From Spinacia oleracea (taxonomy: Eukaryota > Streptophyta > Magnoliopsida > Caryophyllales > Amaranthaceae), in assembly GCF_020520425.1 (NCBI RefSeq), contig NC_079487.1:61667898-61731897 (forward strand): a stretch of DNA of 64,000 bases, written 5' to 3'. This document shows positions 12,864-24,035 of the stretch, piece after piece. Position 1 is the first letter of the stretch. The number at the start of each line of letters is the position of its first letter. A program made the translations under genes and the position numbers. Below the pieces are notes generated by a model. The model saw only the letters and a program-made list of their open reading frames with translations. It did no database searches and was not told where the DNA came from.

Positions 12864-14544
12864 AGACCAAAGTACCACCAAGAAATCTCTCTCCAAAGTC
12901 TCCCCTGTCTCTGCAAAGAAAAAAAAATTCCCCTAAACCCTAGGTTTTTAGCTTGTCGGCGGCCTGAGTTCACCGCTCAACTCGGGTCGCCGGCGAGCTT
13001 CTCTAGTGTTAATATCACCGAAGATCAGCTGTAGTATCCCGACGAAGAAGTTGAAAGAGGAGCCAAGCCATAGCTTCCACCTCCTTTTTAGACCGAAGTA
13101 TTTCTCGCCAGGTTCTTGGCCTAGTTCTTAATTAGGTTGTCTAGTTTAGGTAACCAGGAAATCAATTAAGAAAAGTTCGTTTTGTGTGATTGGAGGTAAA
13201 TTAATCGGGTCGAGATCTCAACTTGGGTGTCGTTTCCTGCCCTGCTCTAATCACCGATGTTGATATTCGTCGGTAAAGGTAACTTTTAGGGTTAGGGTTG
13301 TAGTTGGAATCGGAATCACTGGTTTTTGGAGTTGTGGTCTCTGTTGAAGTTTTTGTGTAGTGTCCTGTTGTATGGGGTTCTTGGCTTGTGTTCCCAAGCC
13401 CTTCTAATCGTCGCCGTCTCGTTTGTGTCGGACCATCCCGATCTTGACGGTAAAGATTTTTACCGCCATCTTGTATAAGGTTCTTGGCTTGTATTCCCAA
13501 GCCCTTCTAATCGTCGCCGTCTCGTTTGTGTCGGACCACCCTGATCTTGACGGTAAAGGTTTTTACCGCCTTCTTGTAGTGTCGACCTACCCCGATAGTT
13601 ACGGCGATTCAGTTTTGGGTTTGATTTAGCCATGTCTCGTACCTCCTCTACTTTGGCTTGTGTTGGTTTTCCTTGGTATTATCGATTAAACCTCTTGGTA
13701 TCAATTATGTTCCGTTTTGTAAAGTTAATTTGTTATTTAGCAGGATCTTTGTTTACTCCATTGCGGTAAGTCTTTATGGGATTGCTTTATGGTATGTTAG
13801 TTATCAAAAGTGGGTTTTGGTTTTTGTTGTCTAGTTGTGATTGCGATTGGAGGATAAAGGAGTTGTGTTGGTTTTTTGTTATTGGTTGTTGGTAAGGGGG
13901 TTGGGGGTTGTAAGGGGCATTAAAGGGTCTTTGTTATTTGAAGTTAATGGTGTTTCTTGTTTGTGTGGTAGATGTTCAAATTAGGTTTTATGGTCTTTGT
14001 CTTTGTCTATGTTTTCTTTCGATTACTCAAATCGAAGGATGAGTGGGGAACTAACTTGGTTTAGTTCCCGTATAAGCTTAGTGACAACATTCTGTTGCTT
14101 TGAAAACCTGTTATCCGAAGGCAGCTCCCCAAATGAAAATTTTGGGGTTTATAGCGTATCAATCAAGAGTGTACCCAAAGTTCAGGGTACCGAGTTACAT
14201 GTACTTGTGACTCCGTTTGAGCAGTCAGATTGTGACGATTTGTTCATTCCATTCTTTCCTCTGTCTTTACTCCGTAGTGAAAGCTCCGTCCTCTTTTTCT
14301 CAAGGACTTTTGGCTTTGGAAAACTCGGTTTGGCTTCTAAAGGTGTTTGAGGATCGTTCAAGCAATCTCGGTTTGTGGAAGACGAAGATTCTTAGTTCTT
14401 ATGTTATATGTTATATGTTTTGGGGTTATAAGAGGTTTAATCCTAGTATGGAATGTAAAGGTCACTAATGACCTTAATTTTTTAGTTCATAGATGTAATA
14501 TGTAGTTTATTTAAGCAAATTCAACCTACGTTAAAAAAAAAAAT
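12864..14544 (+). mobile_element. Poly(A)-tailed retroposon with 17-bp target-site duplication
   Basis: The direct repeat AACAACATTCTAAACAC lies at 12847-12863 and again at 14545-14561. The right copy follows an A-rich tail. This is the signature of LINE-machinery insertion. The 1.7-kb body has a GC-rich leader with AAACCCTAGG-type plant 5'UTR motifs (about 12930-13000) and a roughly 104-bp tandem duplication. It has no long reading frame. It is probably a non-autonomous LINE derivative or a retroposed non-coding transcript; the source was not recognised. Confidence 0.75.
13376..13580 (+). repeat. Tandem duplication inside the retroposon, about 104 bp x 2
   Basis: Two near-identical units start GTTCTTGGCTTGTRTTCCC and end with GACGGTAAAGRTTTTTACCG (about 13376-13479 and 13481-13580). 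The GGTAAARRTTTTTACC part is itself an inverted repeat. Confidence 0.8.
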
Positions 14545-14561
14545 AACAACATTCTAAACAC

Positions 14562-14959
14562 GGTTAATAATTACTTAATTACTTAATATAAACGTGCACA
14601 TTAAGCACTAGGTTTTTTTAAAAATGTTGGTTAGCTTTTTTGGTTAGGAACCTCCACCGATTGTTCGTAATTGCTTTATGTGATTCGTTTCATACCTAAT
14701 TTGTAGAAGGGATACTAGTTTTTTTTTATTTTGAGGGAAAAAGGGATATTAGTTTAATTAATCTTTAAGTTCCATAATTATGTATTCAATGAATAAAAAG
14801 AAAGCCTTATACCTTTGGACGACGACCCCGGGCAACACGCGACATCCCATATTCCCACAATATAAACTCTGTCTATATAACTTGGGTTGGATAACTCCAT
14901 GCATAAATCACACAAAAAAATCTCGTTGGTGTGAGTATTGATTCGTATAAAGCTAAGAC
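14562..14959. other. Upstream region of AAA-ATPase copy B
   Basis: AT-rich, with no coding region recognised. It presumably contained the promoter of the now broken copy B. A TATA-like CTATATAAC lies at about 14873-14881. Confidence 0.4.
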
Positions 14960-16175
14960 ATGGAAATGTTGTCACAGTTTGGGTCGTGGCTAGCAGGTCT
15001 AATGTTCTTCTGTACAATATATCAACATTACCTTCCCCCAAAGTCCAAAGATACGGGACTCCCTCGAGTTTTTAAGCTCCCATTATACACACAAATTGGT
15101 TAATTATTTCTCCCCTAGTCTTGATATTACCTTCCATGAGTACACAAATGATCGTTTCAATCGAAGTGATGCTTACAATGCCATCCAAAACTACCTCGGT
15201 GACAAGTCATCTGTTGAAGCTAAGAGCATGAATGCTGATTATATCCAAGATGGCAAGTCTTTGTTGATGAAATTAGGGGATAATGAGGAGATCATGGACG
15301 TTTATCAGGGTGTTCAACTCTGTTGGTCTTTCAAAAAAGTAGACACTAGTCAACCATCTTTCTCTTTTTACCCAACCTCCAATGAGAAAAGGTACACGTT
15401 TATCAATTGTTTCTACTTCAATTTCGGTCTAACTTATTAGTATTAATTACAAATAAATACGGAGTAATGTTTTGGAGCAGTTGATAAATTAAGTATATGT
15501 TCCCATTATACTTTTAACGGAGTTAAAGTATTTAGGGGTGATTAATCTCCTCCTGTATGGAGGGGTGATTAAACACTACTGTTCCTACTTCCTCGTGTAT
15601 GGAGGGGTGATTAATCTCTGGTTGATTGTGGGCAAAGAAGCCCAAACCCACTTCCCAAAAAACAAATAATTGAAATGTAATATAAAAAGTTAAGGGACCA
15701 CTTAATGAATGGGTAAAGTGTTGCTATATAATATCAACGTTTGTATAAAATTATCATTGTTATATATATAATACTGTCACGACTGCATTAACATCTGTCA
15801 TTCTTGCAAAAAAAAAAAAAAAAGAATGAAATAGAAAAGACAAGATACCACACTTGAATGAATTGGTAAATTGTTATCATATACTCATATATACCGTCAA
15901 CGTTTTTATAGATATTGTTATTGTTATATAAATACTGTCATTATTGTTCTAAAATATGTTATTATTGCTAATACTCTAGTGTTTTATTTGACTTTTCAAC
16001 ATATTATGCAAAAATATCTATTCGCCCTTAAGTATGGGCATTTTACCCACTGTTCACAACGGTGTATCACTCCTCCTCGTGTATGAGGTCTGTATCATAC
16101 AAAAACCACCGTAATATGCTAACGAAAATGAAATTTAAATAACAATTAAATATATAACTTACATGGGATTAAAAA

Positions 16176-17180
16176 CTACTCCTTCTGGATTTAAATAGGA
16201 GATATGCTTGGCCGGACACGAGTATCAAGGAAAAATAGTTGAATGAAATAAAATAATAAATCAGGTGGGGTTGAGCCCGTTGAGGTAAATATTTTAATCA
16301 AGTAAAATAAGTGGAGACCATAAAATTTTGGAGGGGTGTGGGAAGGGGGGTTTATGAAATTAATTGTTTAATGTGGTAGTGGGGTAGGAGTATTATTTAA
16401 CTAGTCTTATATGCACACGTTGCGTGCTAATATAAGAAACAGATTTGTGTTGTTATATTCAAACCTGAAATAACATGTAAAAAATATAATATACATGCGA
16501 TGCGTGCGAATATAAGAAACAAATAAGTTAGATAAAGCTGAACGCATATAAACAAATTGATTAAAATGGTAAGAATTTATTTAAGGGGCTAGATTGATTA
16601 AAATGTTTCTTTGGGCTTTCCTATTGGGTGGATTGTCATTATATTCTCTATTCTATAAGTGTGGAGGGTATTTTAGTAATCAAAGGGGATACCAAAAGTT
16701 GATTTACTAAAATAACTTCATCTCTTCACTTATATAATACTCCCTCCGTCCCTTAATACTCGCACCGGTTTGACCGTTGCGGAGTTTAAGACATTTAAAT
16801 TGACTTATTAATTTAATGGGTGTTAGTTGATAGTAGGGTATTTTTTTAATATAGTTAATGGGAAATGGGTAAGAGGTAAGAGGTGGAGAGTGGTGATTGG
16901 GGGTGTGAATTTTTAAATGATTTTTTGTAGGGAATAGGGGTGTAGGTGGGGTTAGTAAGTAAGTGTGAGAAATAATATAATATTGATATAAATTTCTATT
17001 TATAGAAGCGGTGCAAGTATTAAGGGACGACCCGAAAAGAAAAGCGGTGCGAATATTAAGGGACGGAGGGAGTAAAGATTAGATGATGGGATTGAACAGT
17101 TACTAAAAATGGCAATTTTATCTCCTATTTAAATACGGTTGGATATGGTTAGTGTATCTTATATTTAAATACGGAGGGAG
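16176..17180. mobile_element. Outer MITE-like element interrupted by other repeats
   Basis: Loosely matching ends CTCCTTCTGGATTTAAATAG (about 16179) and TATTTAAATACGGAGGGAG (to 17180) face each other. Between them lie the dispersed repeat related to 6281-6925 (about 16402-16739) and the complete MITE 16740-17072. I read this as nested insertion; the outer boundaries are approximate. Confidence 0.4.
16740..17072. mobile_element. Stowaway-like MITE in the intron of copy B
   Basis: CTCCCTCCGTCCCTTAATAC at the left and GTATTAAGGGACGGAGGGAG-type sequence (ATATTAAGGGACGGAGGGAG) at the right are inverted repeats flanked by TA (16738-16739 and 17073-17074). It is the same family as 9345-9693 and sits in the same host intron, but at an unrelated position. 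Confidence 0.85.
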
Positions 17181-18421
17181 TATTGATTACGCGGCGAACC
17201 CGTAGTAGGATGGAAATTAGGTGAATTGATTTTGGGTTGGCCCAAATAGGCCCCAGTGTGAAGTGAGCCATAGTAAAATCTTCGAGGCCCAAATTTTTAG
17301 TCTAAATTCCAAAATTAGTCAGATTCAATCAAAGTTTAAGTTATTATGGTGTACTAAGTTGAATATTTACTTACAATTTTGTGTCTTTGTATACTCAAAC
17401 AGGTACTACACATTGGTGTTTCATGGAAAACACAGAAAGTTTATACTAGACACATATTTACCATATGTTTTAGAGGAAGGCGAAGCGATTGCTGTTCGAA
17501 AGAGGAGTCGGAAACTGTTTACAAATGCAGGTGCAGATGAGTATGAAATGTGGAATCGAAATGCTAGCAATGGAGGAAACTAAGAAACAAATAATCCTTG
17601 ATGACTTATTATGGTTTAAGAGTGCAAAAGAGTATTACGCTCGAATTGGAAAGCCATGGAAACGGGGTTATATTCTCTACGGTCCACCAGGAACTGGGAA
17701 ATCAACACTAGTCGCAGCAATGGCGAATCTATTAAATTACGACATCTATGATCTCGAACTCACACCGGTTAAGGATAACATGCAATTGAAGAAGCTATTA
17801 ACTGAAATAACAAGCAAGTCGATTATCTTGATCGAAGATATAGATTGTTCATTGGATTTAACAGGTCAAAGAAAGGACAAAAAAGTAAATAATTTTCTTA
17901 AGGTTAAGATAGCTGAAGAAATGACTGGCGGTGAAAAGAAAGGAAGTGAAGTTACATTGTCTGGTTTGTTAAACTTTATTGATGGGATTTGGTCAGCTTG
18001 TGGAGAAGAAAGAATTATCGTGTTTACGACTAATCATATCGAAAAACTTGACCCTGCTCTAATACGGCGAGGTAGAATGGACTTGCATATCGAGTTGTCG
18101 TACTGTCGATATGAAGCATTCAAGGTATTGGCTATGAATTATTTGCAAATTGAATTACATTCCTTGTTCGAATCTATTGGGAGATTGTTAGAGGATATAA
18201 ACGTTACTCCCGCCGATGTAGCTGAGAATCTGATGCCTAGATCACTCAAAACTACTAGTGTTGATTCTTGTCTAAGTAATTTAGTTGTATTCCTTGAAAA
18301 GGCAAAGCAAGAAAACAAGTTGAAATCTGAACAATTGCAAGAGGATAGAAGCCGACGCTATTGGTGGAGGAAAATTACAAGCAAACATTCAACTACAACA
18401 AGTAAATCAAAACTAGTCTAA

Positions 18422-19168
18422 CATTTCACATGTACGCTTAATTTCTTTTAATGTGTGTTTATGGTTGCCTTAATTAGTTAATTACCCCGTTTTAAATATT
18501 GTCTATTCCACCTTATAATTAAGTGAATAATATAATGTACCAAGTATATTTGTAATAAAACAGATTTCAACGTTACAATTTCAACGTCTTTTGTTTTGTC
18601 ACAAATTCTTATTTACAATGCTTTAAAGTTACATTTATATATGTAAAAGTTATCTATTTTTTAATGATAAATTTTTCATTTGAATAAAAAATTATTTCTT
18701 CAAAATCACTAATAATGTATAAATTAATCACTTAACCCTTTAAAATGTTTATCTCTCAACTTTTTAATTTTACAATATAAAAGTTACAGAAAAATAGGTT
18801 AAAGTTACGAAAAACTGCATAAAAGTTATCTTGGTGTACAATAAATTTATTGTACACCTTGTGCGCGCAAGACCTTTTGTTGTTTTGTTGACCTTACTTT
18901 ATGTACTAAAATTTATGTAGCACTTAATGTAATACAAATATCAAATATCATGTCTGGTGAGATGCCATGTTGTATTAAAATTTTTTTTTAAAAAAAATAG
19001 CACTTAATGTAATACATATAGCAAAAAGTTGCAATAGTTTATGTTTACCTTATATAAGAATAGCAATAGCATTTTTATAATGGTATAATTGCAAAAGTTA
19101 CAAAAAAACTAAAATCGCAAAGTAAGATGACAAACATAGAATTCATTTAAATTTTATTTTCCTCAAAA
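18422..19168. other. Convergent spacer between copies B and C, with a palindrome
   Basis: Short 3'-to-3' intergenic region, very AT-rich. A perfect 26-bp palindrome lies at 18833-18858 (half-site GGTGTACAATAAA), followed by a GTGCGCGCAAG motif. No genes were seen. Confidence 0.6.
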
Positions 19169-21132
19169 TCATGGTTTGTTCAAAGATTCAACTTGGTTCT
19201 TAAGCTTCTGTGCATTAGCTTTTTCTTCTTGTTCCGCCTTCCTTTCTTCCTCTATTTTCGCTTTCTCATTCTTCCGTTGTTCTTTTAATCGATCATCTAT
19301 TTTCGAGTTCTGAAGAGCTTTAACTAAATTCTGTAAACAAGTATCCACATCCAGCTCAAGTGACTTAGGCATCAAGTTTTCAGCAACATCAGCAGGGTTC
19401 ATCTTAGTCTCCTCCAACAAGGTCTTTATAGTCTCGAACAAAGAATGTGATGTAAGATCCAAATAATTATTTGCAAGCACCTTAAATGACTCGAAACAAC
19501 AATGCGATAGCTCAATATGAACATCCATTCTCCCCTTTCGAATAAGGGCTTTATCAAGTTTGTCAATATGATTTGTAGTAAAGATAATTAGTCTCTCTTC
19601 TCCAACAGCAGACCATATCCCATCAACAATATTCAACAACCCTGAAAGAGTAACTTCGCTTTTTTTCCTCTCCCCAACTGGTTCTAATTTCATCTTTCTT
19701 ATAACCTTGTCCTTATCTTCTTCTATTTCCTTACCCTTGTCCTTGTCTTTCTCTGCCTTGGGTGTTCTTTTCCCCGTTAAATCAAGCGAACAATCAATAT
19801 CTTCAATCACAATAATAGACTTATTAGAGGTCTCGATGAGTAGCCTCCTTAATTGAGTATTGTCCACAACCGTAGTTAACTCAAGATCATAAATGTCGTA
19901 CTCTAATAAATTAGCAATAGCCACAATCATGGTTGATTTACCAGTGCCAGGAGGTCCATACAAGAGATAACCACGTTTCCATGGCTTTCCAATCTTTGCA
20001 TAGTACTCTTTTGCATTACTAAAGCGAAGAAGATCGTTCATGATGTATTTTTTCTTGGCCTCGTCCATACCTATGGTGTCGAAAGAGGCTGGGTGCTTGA
20101 ACTCGACATGACTCCATAAGGTCCATCTACTGTTGTTATTTGGCCCCTTTTGTTCCTTGATATTGGTAAACAACTTTCTTTGCCTTTTCCTTATTGTTAT
20201 TGCTTTTCCTTCCTCTAAAATGTAATTCATGTACGATTCACTGATAAGCTTTCTATGACGACCGTGAAAAGTTAGCTCAAAATGCCTGTTACAAGGTTTG
20301 AACTCAAATTAATATTTAAGAGAATTTTTTTATCGTGTTCAATTTGCATTATAAGAGGTTCGAAATCTTCAAAGGGCTCTTGTTGGATCGAACAAGAGCA
20401 CATGGTTCAATTTGCATAATAAGCAGCTACTCGATCGTACTACCTCTTATTCTGAAATTTCTATATTAAGTTTACTTTGCTATCAACCATTTTAATATTC
20501 TTAGCTAGTATTACTAATTTACGTACAAAACTCTCTGTCTTTAATTTAGATAAGTGAAAGATGGGTGAATAATACACATCCTAATTAACAATAATGACAT
20601 AAAGTATAACAAAAATAAAAAATCAACTACTATTAGTACTCAATGAAAAAATTGTTAATTATGAAGACTATTAAAGAATGATGAATAATCACCTTTTTTC
20701 ATTGGTTCCAGGGTAGATATTGATTGTTTGAGATCTGGAAACACTTTTACGACATTTCCACCAAACCTTAACTCCTTGATACTCATCAATAACCTCCTCA
20801 TTGTTAGCTAATCCAAGCACTAAAGTCTTACCATCCTTAACAAAACTACCCTTAAATCTCCTTGCTTGTTCGGAAGCCTTCTCACTAAGGTAAGTTTCAA
20901 TGGTGGTGTACGCCTCACATCGATTAAATCGTTCCCCGGTATATTCATCAACCGTGATTTGAAGATATGGAGAAAACGTTGTCACAAATCTATGTATGTA
21001 TTGATAAAGGAATGAGTATATCGAACCCCGCCATCGATGAGGAAGATATTGCTCATACATAGCCCTAACAAACATTATGGATGCTAAAAACGATCCAAAT
21101 TTTATAAATATGTGGTTTGTGTTCATCATCAT
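19169..21132 (-). CDS. BCS1-like AAA-ATPase, copy C
   Basis: Exons are 21132-20693 and 20285-19169; the joined frame is 1557 nt, giving 518 residues. The start is placed at the MMMNTNHIF methionines because they align with the N-terminus of copy A; an in-frame ATG at 21210 would add 26 residues. An N-terminal hydrophobic segment (FIKFGSFLASIMFVRAMYEQ) is followed by AAA_N, Walker A GPPGTGKS at 257-264, Walker B IIVIEDID, a shorter Lys/Glu insert than copy A, SRH DKALIRKGRMD and a charged Glu/Lys/Gln tail. The intron (407 bp) is in phase 2 at the same codon as in A, B and D, and lacks the MITE found in A. It is closest to copy A. The sequence looks functional. Confidence 0.92.
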
Positions 21133-21674
21133 CGTTAATTTTTTCTCTAGGATATGGAGAAATGTGGTTTTCATATTTTTTGGACCTCCTTTTGTAACTA
21201 ACAAATCCATTTATTGGTTTGATAAAAGTTAGCAAGTTTTGTTCCTGATCAGTGATCAAGGGTATATTTATGTCTAGAGAATTGAAAGAAGACATTAAGG
21301 TCTTGGTTTATGTAATTATTTTATGTCAAGCCTATTTCCAAAAGGCAAAACTACCTTGTCTCATCCAGCCACTTGAGCAACGTAGAGGTAATGTTAAATA
21401 AGAGTTAATACTATTAATAACGAAGATTAAATAGTTGAAAGGTCCAGGATAAAGAAGAAGACAAAAGATTAGGTTTTATCACGACGCATGAACGTTCGGT
21501 TGAAATACTATAAAAACAACAAGAGGTGTACTGTACATATTTAAAAAATTAAAACTTTACAATAAAAATAAAATGTTTATATTTTATTGTTGTACGTTAA
21601 CTGCTGAGTAGGTAACGAGTCATCGGTACTTTTATACTATCAAGGCAGAGCCGAGAAATCGGCCTAAACCGATA
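21133..21674. promoter_or_regulatory. Upstream region of AAA-ATPase copy C
   Basis: Presumed promoter of copy C on the minus strand. A TATA-like ATAAATATAC is seen at about 21258-21268. No other feature was recognised. Confidence 0.35.
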
Positions 21675-21934
21675 CTCCCTCCCCTTCCTTAATACTCGTA
21701 TCGTTTTAACTGCACACGCTTGCCAATGTACAATTTTGACCATCAATATCTTTAACTACATATTATAAAAACTTATAAAATATTAATATTTTAAAAATAT
21801 ATATTAAGATGAAGCCAACAATATATTATATATTAACATTTGTTTTGATATACTAGAAATAAAATAGGGTCAAAGTGAAAAATGTGCATAGTGCAAAAAG
21901 TCAAAACGGTACGAGTATTAAGGGACAGATGGAG
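21675..21934. mobile_element. Stowaway-like MITE upstream of copy C
   Basis: CTCCCTCCCCTTCCTTAATA and its inverted partner TATTAAGGGACAGATGGAG are flanked by TA (21673-21674, 21935-21936). Same family as 9345 and 16740, shorter (260 bp) and more diverged. Confidence 0.75.
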
Positions 21935-22014
21935 TATGTATTTTTGAGGATTCGTATCCAACTTGAGACTCGAAATTTTGTTGAAACAGGAAAACCCAAC
22001 CGTATCCAACCCGT

Positions 22015-23720
22015 TAAAACCGACAACCGATTTCGACCCGTTAATGCATGACCCGGACCCAAACCGACACTCGGTCGGAATATAACCGATAACAAAACTA
22101 ACTCGACCGGACAATGACCCAAACTTGGTTCAATAACCGACTCGTTGTCAACCCGAAACCGATTATAACCTGATAAAACTTGTTATTGACCCGATTCGTG
22201 ACAACTCGTTACCTAATTTTACCCGACCTATTGACAACCCGACTTGTCATTGACCTAACTAAATAGTAACTTAAATCAAGTTAATATTTTTTTATATAAT
22301 TACCTAATCTAGAATAAGTGAAAAGTGATGTAGTCGTTATTGAATTATACGAAGTATAACTTCTAGTCCGCATAAAGTTATAGTCTTATTAATTTATTAG
22401 TCCTACACTTGTTTAGACTTATATTTATAAGTAATGTATAAGTGTTTTAACTAACTTTTTTTTTTTTTTTTTAAATAAAATTAATTCATTAATAAAAAGT
22501 CATACGACATCTACAAAAGAAATCTGAATCTATCAAATACATAACAAATCGAATCAAATAAAACTCGTTTTCTGCAAAACTACGATCATCGCGCATCGAA
22601 CATCTTGTATACCCTCTAACACATCGTTGTTTGATACAACCTTCAACGAGGGGGTCTTTTGATCTGTTGTAATTTTGATATTGAATTAAATCTGATTCAA
22701 TTGATTGTAGATGTAGAACTGACATCTGATGCGACACCGCACAAATCTTCATTGCTGAATCAATTTCTCCTGCGAAATTAAATAATATTCTCCCTCGTAC
22801 ACCAGAAATTTAGGATCCTCTAACCTAAGAAAATTCTCCCTAAAAGGAGAAGAATAACCCTATCTTTCGAGGGAGAACAATTCCTCGCACAAGGAGGAAG
22901 TATTATTAAAACCCTAAAACTCAAACAAAATTAGAAAAAGAACAAACAAAATAAAAAGATCGGGGCTTTCCACCGATAAAATCAATGGAAGCCCCTTCAA
23001 AGTTCACTAATAGAGGCTAAGGTTTGAGAGAGGGAGAGGAGGGAGAGGACGATCTTAAACTCTAAATAAGAGTGAGTTAGTGTTTTAACTAACTAAGCAA
23101 CTATTAACTAGCTAACTATATACTATAATTAGTAAGTACGGAGTACTACAAAGTCTATAAGTAACTACTAATTAGTTTTCTACTGTAAGTAACTACAAAC
23201 CGACGACCGATATCGACCCGTTAACGAATGACCCGGGTCTAAACTGGCACTCGACCGAAATATAACCAATAACACATCTGACTCAATCGGAAAATAACCC
23301 GAACTCGATTCAACTAGCGACCCGATGTCAACCCGAATCCGATTATAACCAATGAAACTTGTTATTGACCCGACCCGTGACAACCCGTTATCTGATTTTA
23401 CCCGACCTGTTGACAACTTGACTTGTCATTGACCTAACTAAATAGTAACTTAAACCAAGTGAATATTATTTTTTATAATTACCTAATCTAGAAAAAGTGC
23501 AAAGTGAAATGTGAAAAGTGTTGTAGTCGTTATTGAACTATACGAAGCATAACTTATAATCCGCATAAAGTTATAGTCTTATTAATTTATTAGTCCTACA
23601 CTTGTTTAGACTTATATTTATAAGTTATAAATTATAAGTAGTTTATAAGTGTTTTAACTAACTAAGCCTATATATTATAATTAGTAGTTATGGTACTACA
23701 AATAGTTATCTTGTGTAAGT
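22015..23720. repeat. Two-copy tandem repeat rich in CCCGA/CCGAC
   Basis: Unit 1 (about 22015-22455 plus 23094-23195) and unit 2 (about 23199-23720) share long stretches, for example CGACCCGTTAA, TTGTTATTGACCCGA, ACTTGTCATTGACCTAACTA and CTACACTTGTTTAGACTTAT. The unit is about 0.55 kb. Unit 1 is split by the retroposon 22456-23078. The origin of the unit was not recognised. Confidence 0.75.
22456..23078 (-). mobile_element. Retroposon (LINE-type or short retroelement) with 15-bp duplication
   Basis: A run of 18 T at 22456-22473 is the poly(A) tail of a minus-strand insertion. AGTGTTTTAACTAAC occurs at 22441-22455 and 23079-23093 as an exact target-site duplication. The body has a pyrimidine-rich leader (CTCTCCCTCCTCTCCCTC-like) and a short frame of 87 codons (22752-22489) without recognisable domains. 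It lies inside unit 1 of the tandem repeat. Confidence 0.85.
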
Positions 23721-24035
23721 CCCCTAAAAAAAGTTACTAATATAAGTAGCTTATAATTAAGTAGTAAAACTGATATAACTAAACTTATAGGGTTATAGAC
23801 TTTAATAGTCGTTATAGTGTTATACTATTGCAGGCTTATACTTATAATAGTCGAACTATGAATATAATCTAATTGACATCTTAATAATCTGAATGGTAAA
23901 TATTTCCTACGTGGCTTAATCATCATTACTGATTTTAAACGAAATGGTAGTTATACACTCGCAATTTTATGTCTTATATTCAACTAAACTCGAACCCTTT
24001 TTTTAGAAGAAATTAACTTGAACATATATAGTTAT
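23721..24035. other. Spacer before the Copia element
   Basis: AT-rich DNA with no gene. GTTAT at 24031-24035 is the left flank of the Copia element; the right flank is GGTAT (4 of 5 matching). Confidence 0.4.

Larger units (their letters stand above)
14960..18421 (+). pseudogene. BCS1-like AAA-ATPase, copy B, broken
   Basis: Exon 1 is 14960-15391 and exon 2 is 17403-18421; splice sites are kept (AG|GT donor after NEKR, CAG|G acceptor). Two lesions are visible by comparison with copy D. In exon 1 the frame shifts by one base near 15043-15050, between LPPKSK and the out-of-frame IRDSLEFLSSHYTHKLVNYF. In exon 2, after EYEMWN (about 17550), the block matching HIEFKHPARF of copy D is missing and the frame changes, resuming at MLAMEETKKQ. 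Walker A (GPPGTGKS), Walker B (IILIEDID) and SRH (ALIRRGRMD) remain intact downstream. The gene is therefore a recent pseudogene, unless a shorter protein starting inside exon 2 is made. The 2-kb intron contains MITEs. Confidence 0.85.

Noticed and set aside
13574-13581. TTGTAGTG as the right end of the CACTA element at 3882
   Set aside because: It lies inside the retroposon's internal tandem duplication, with no subterminal repeats next to it.
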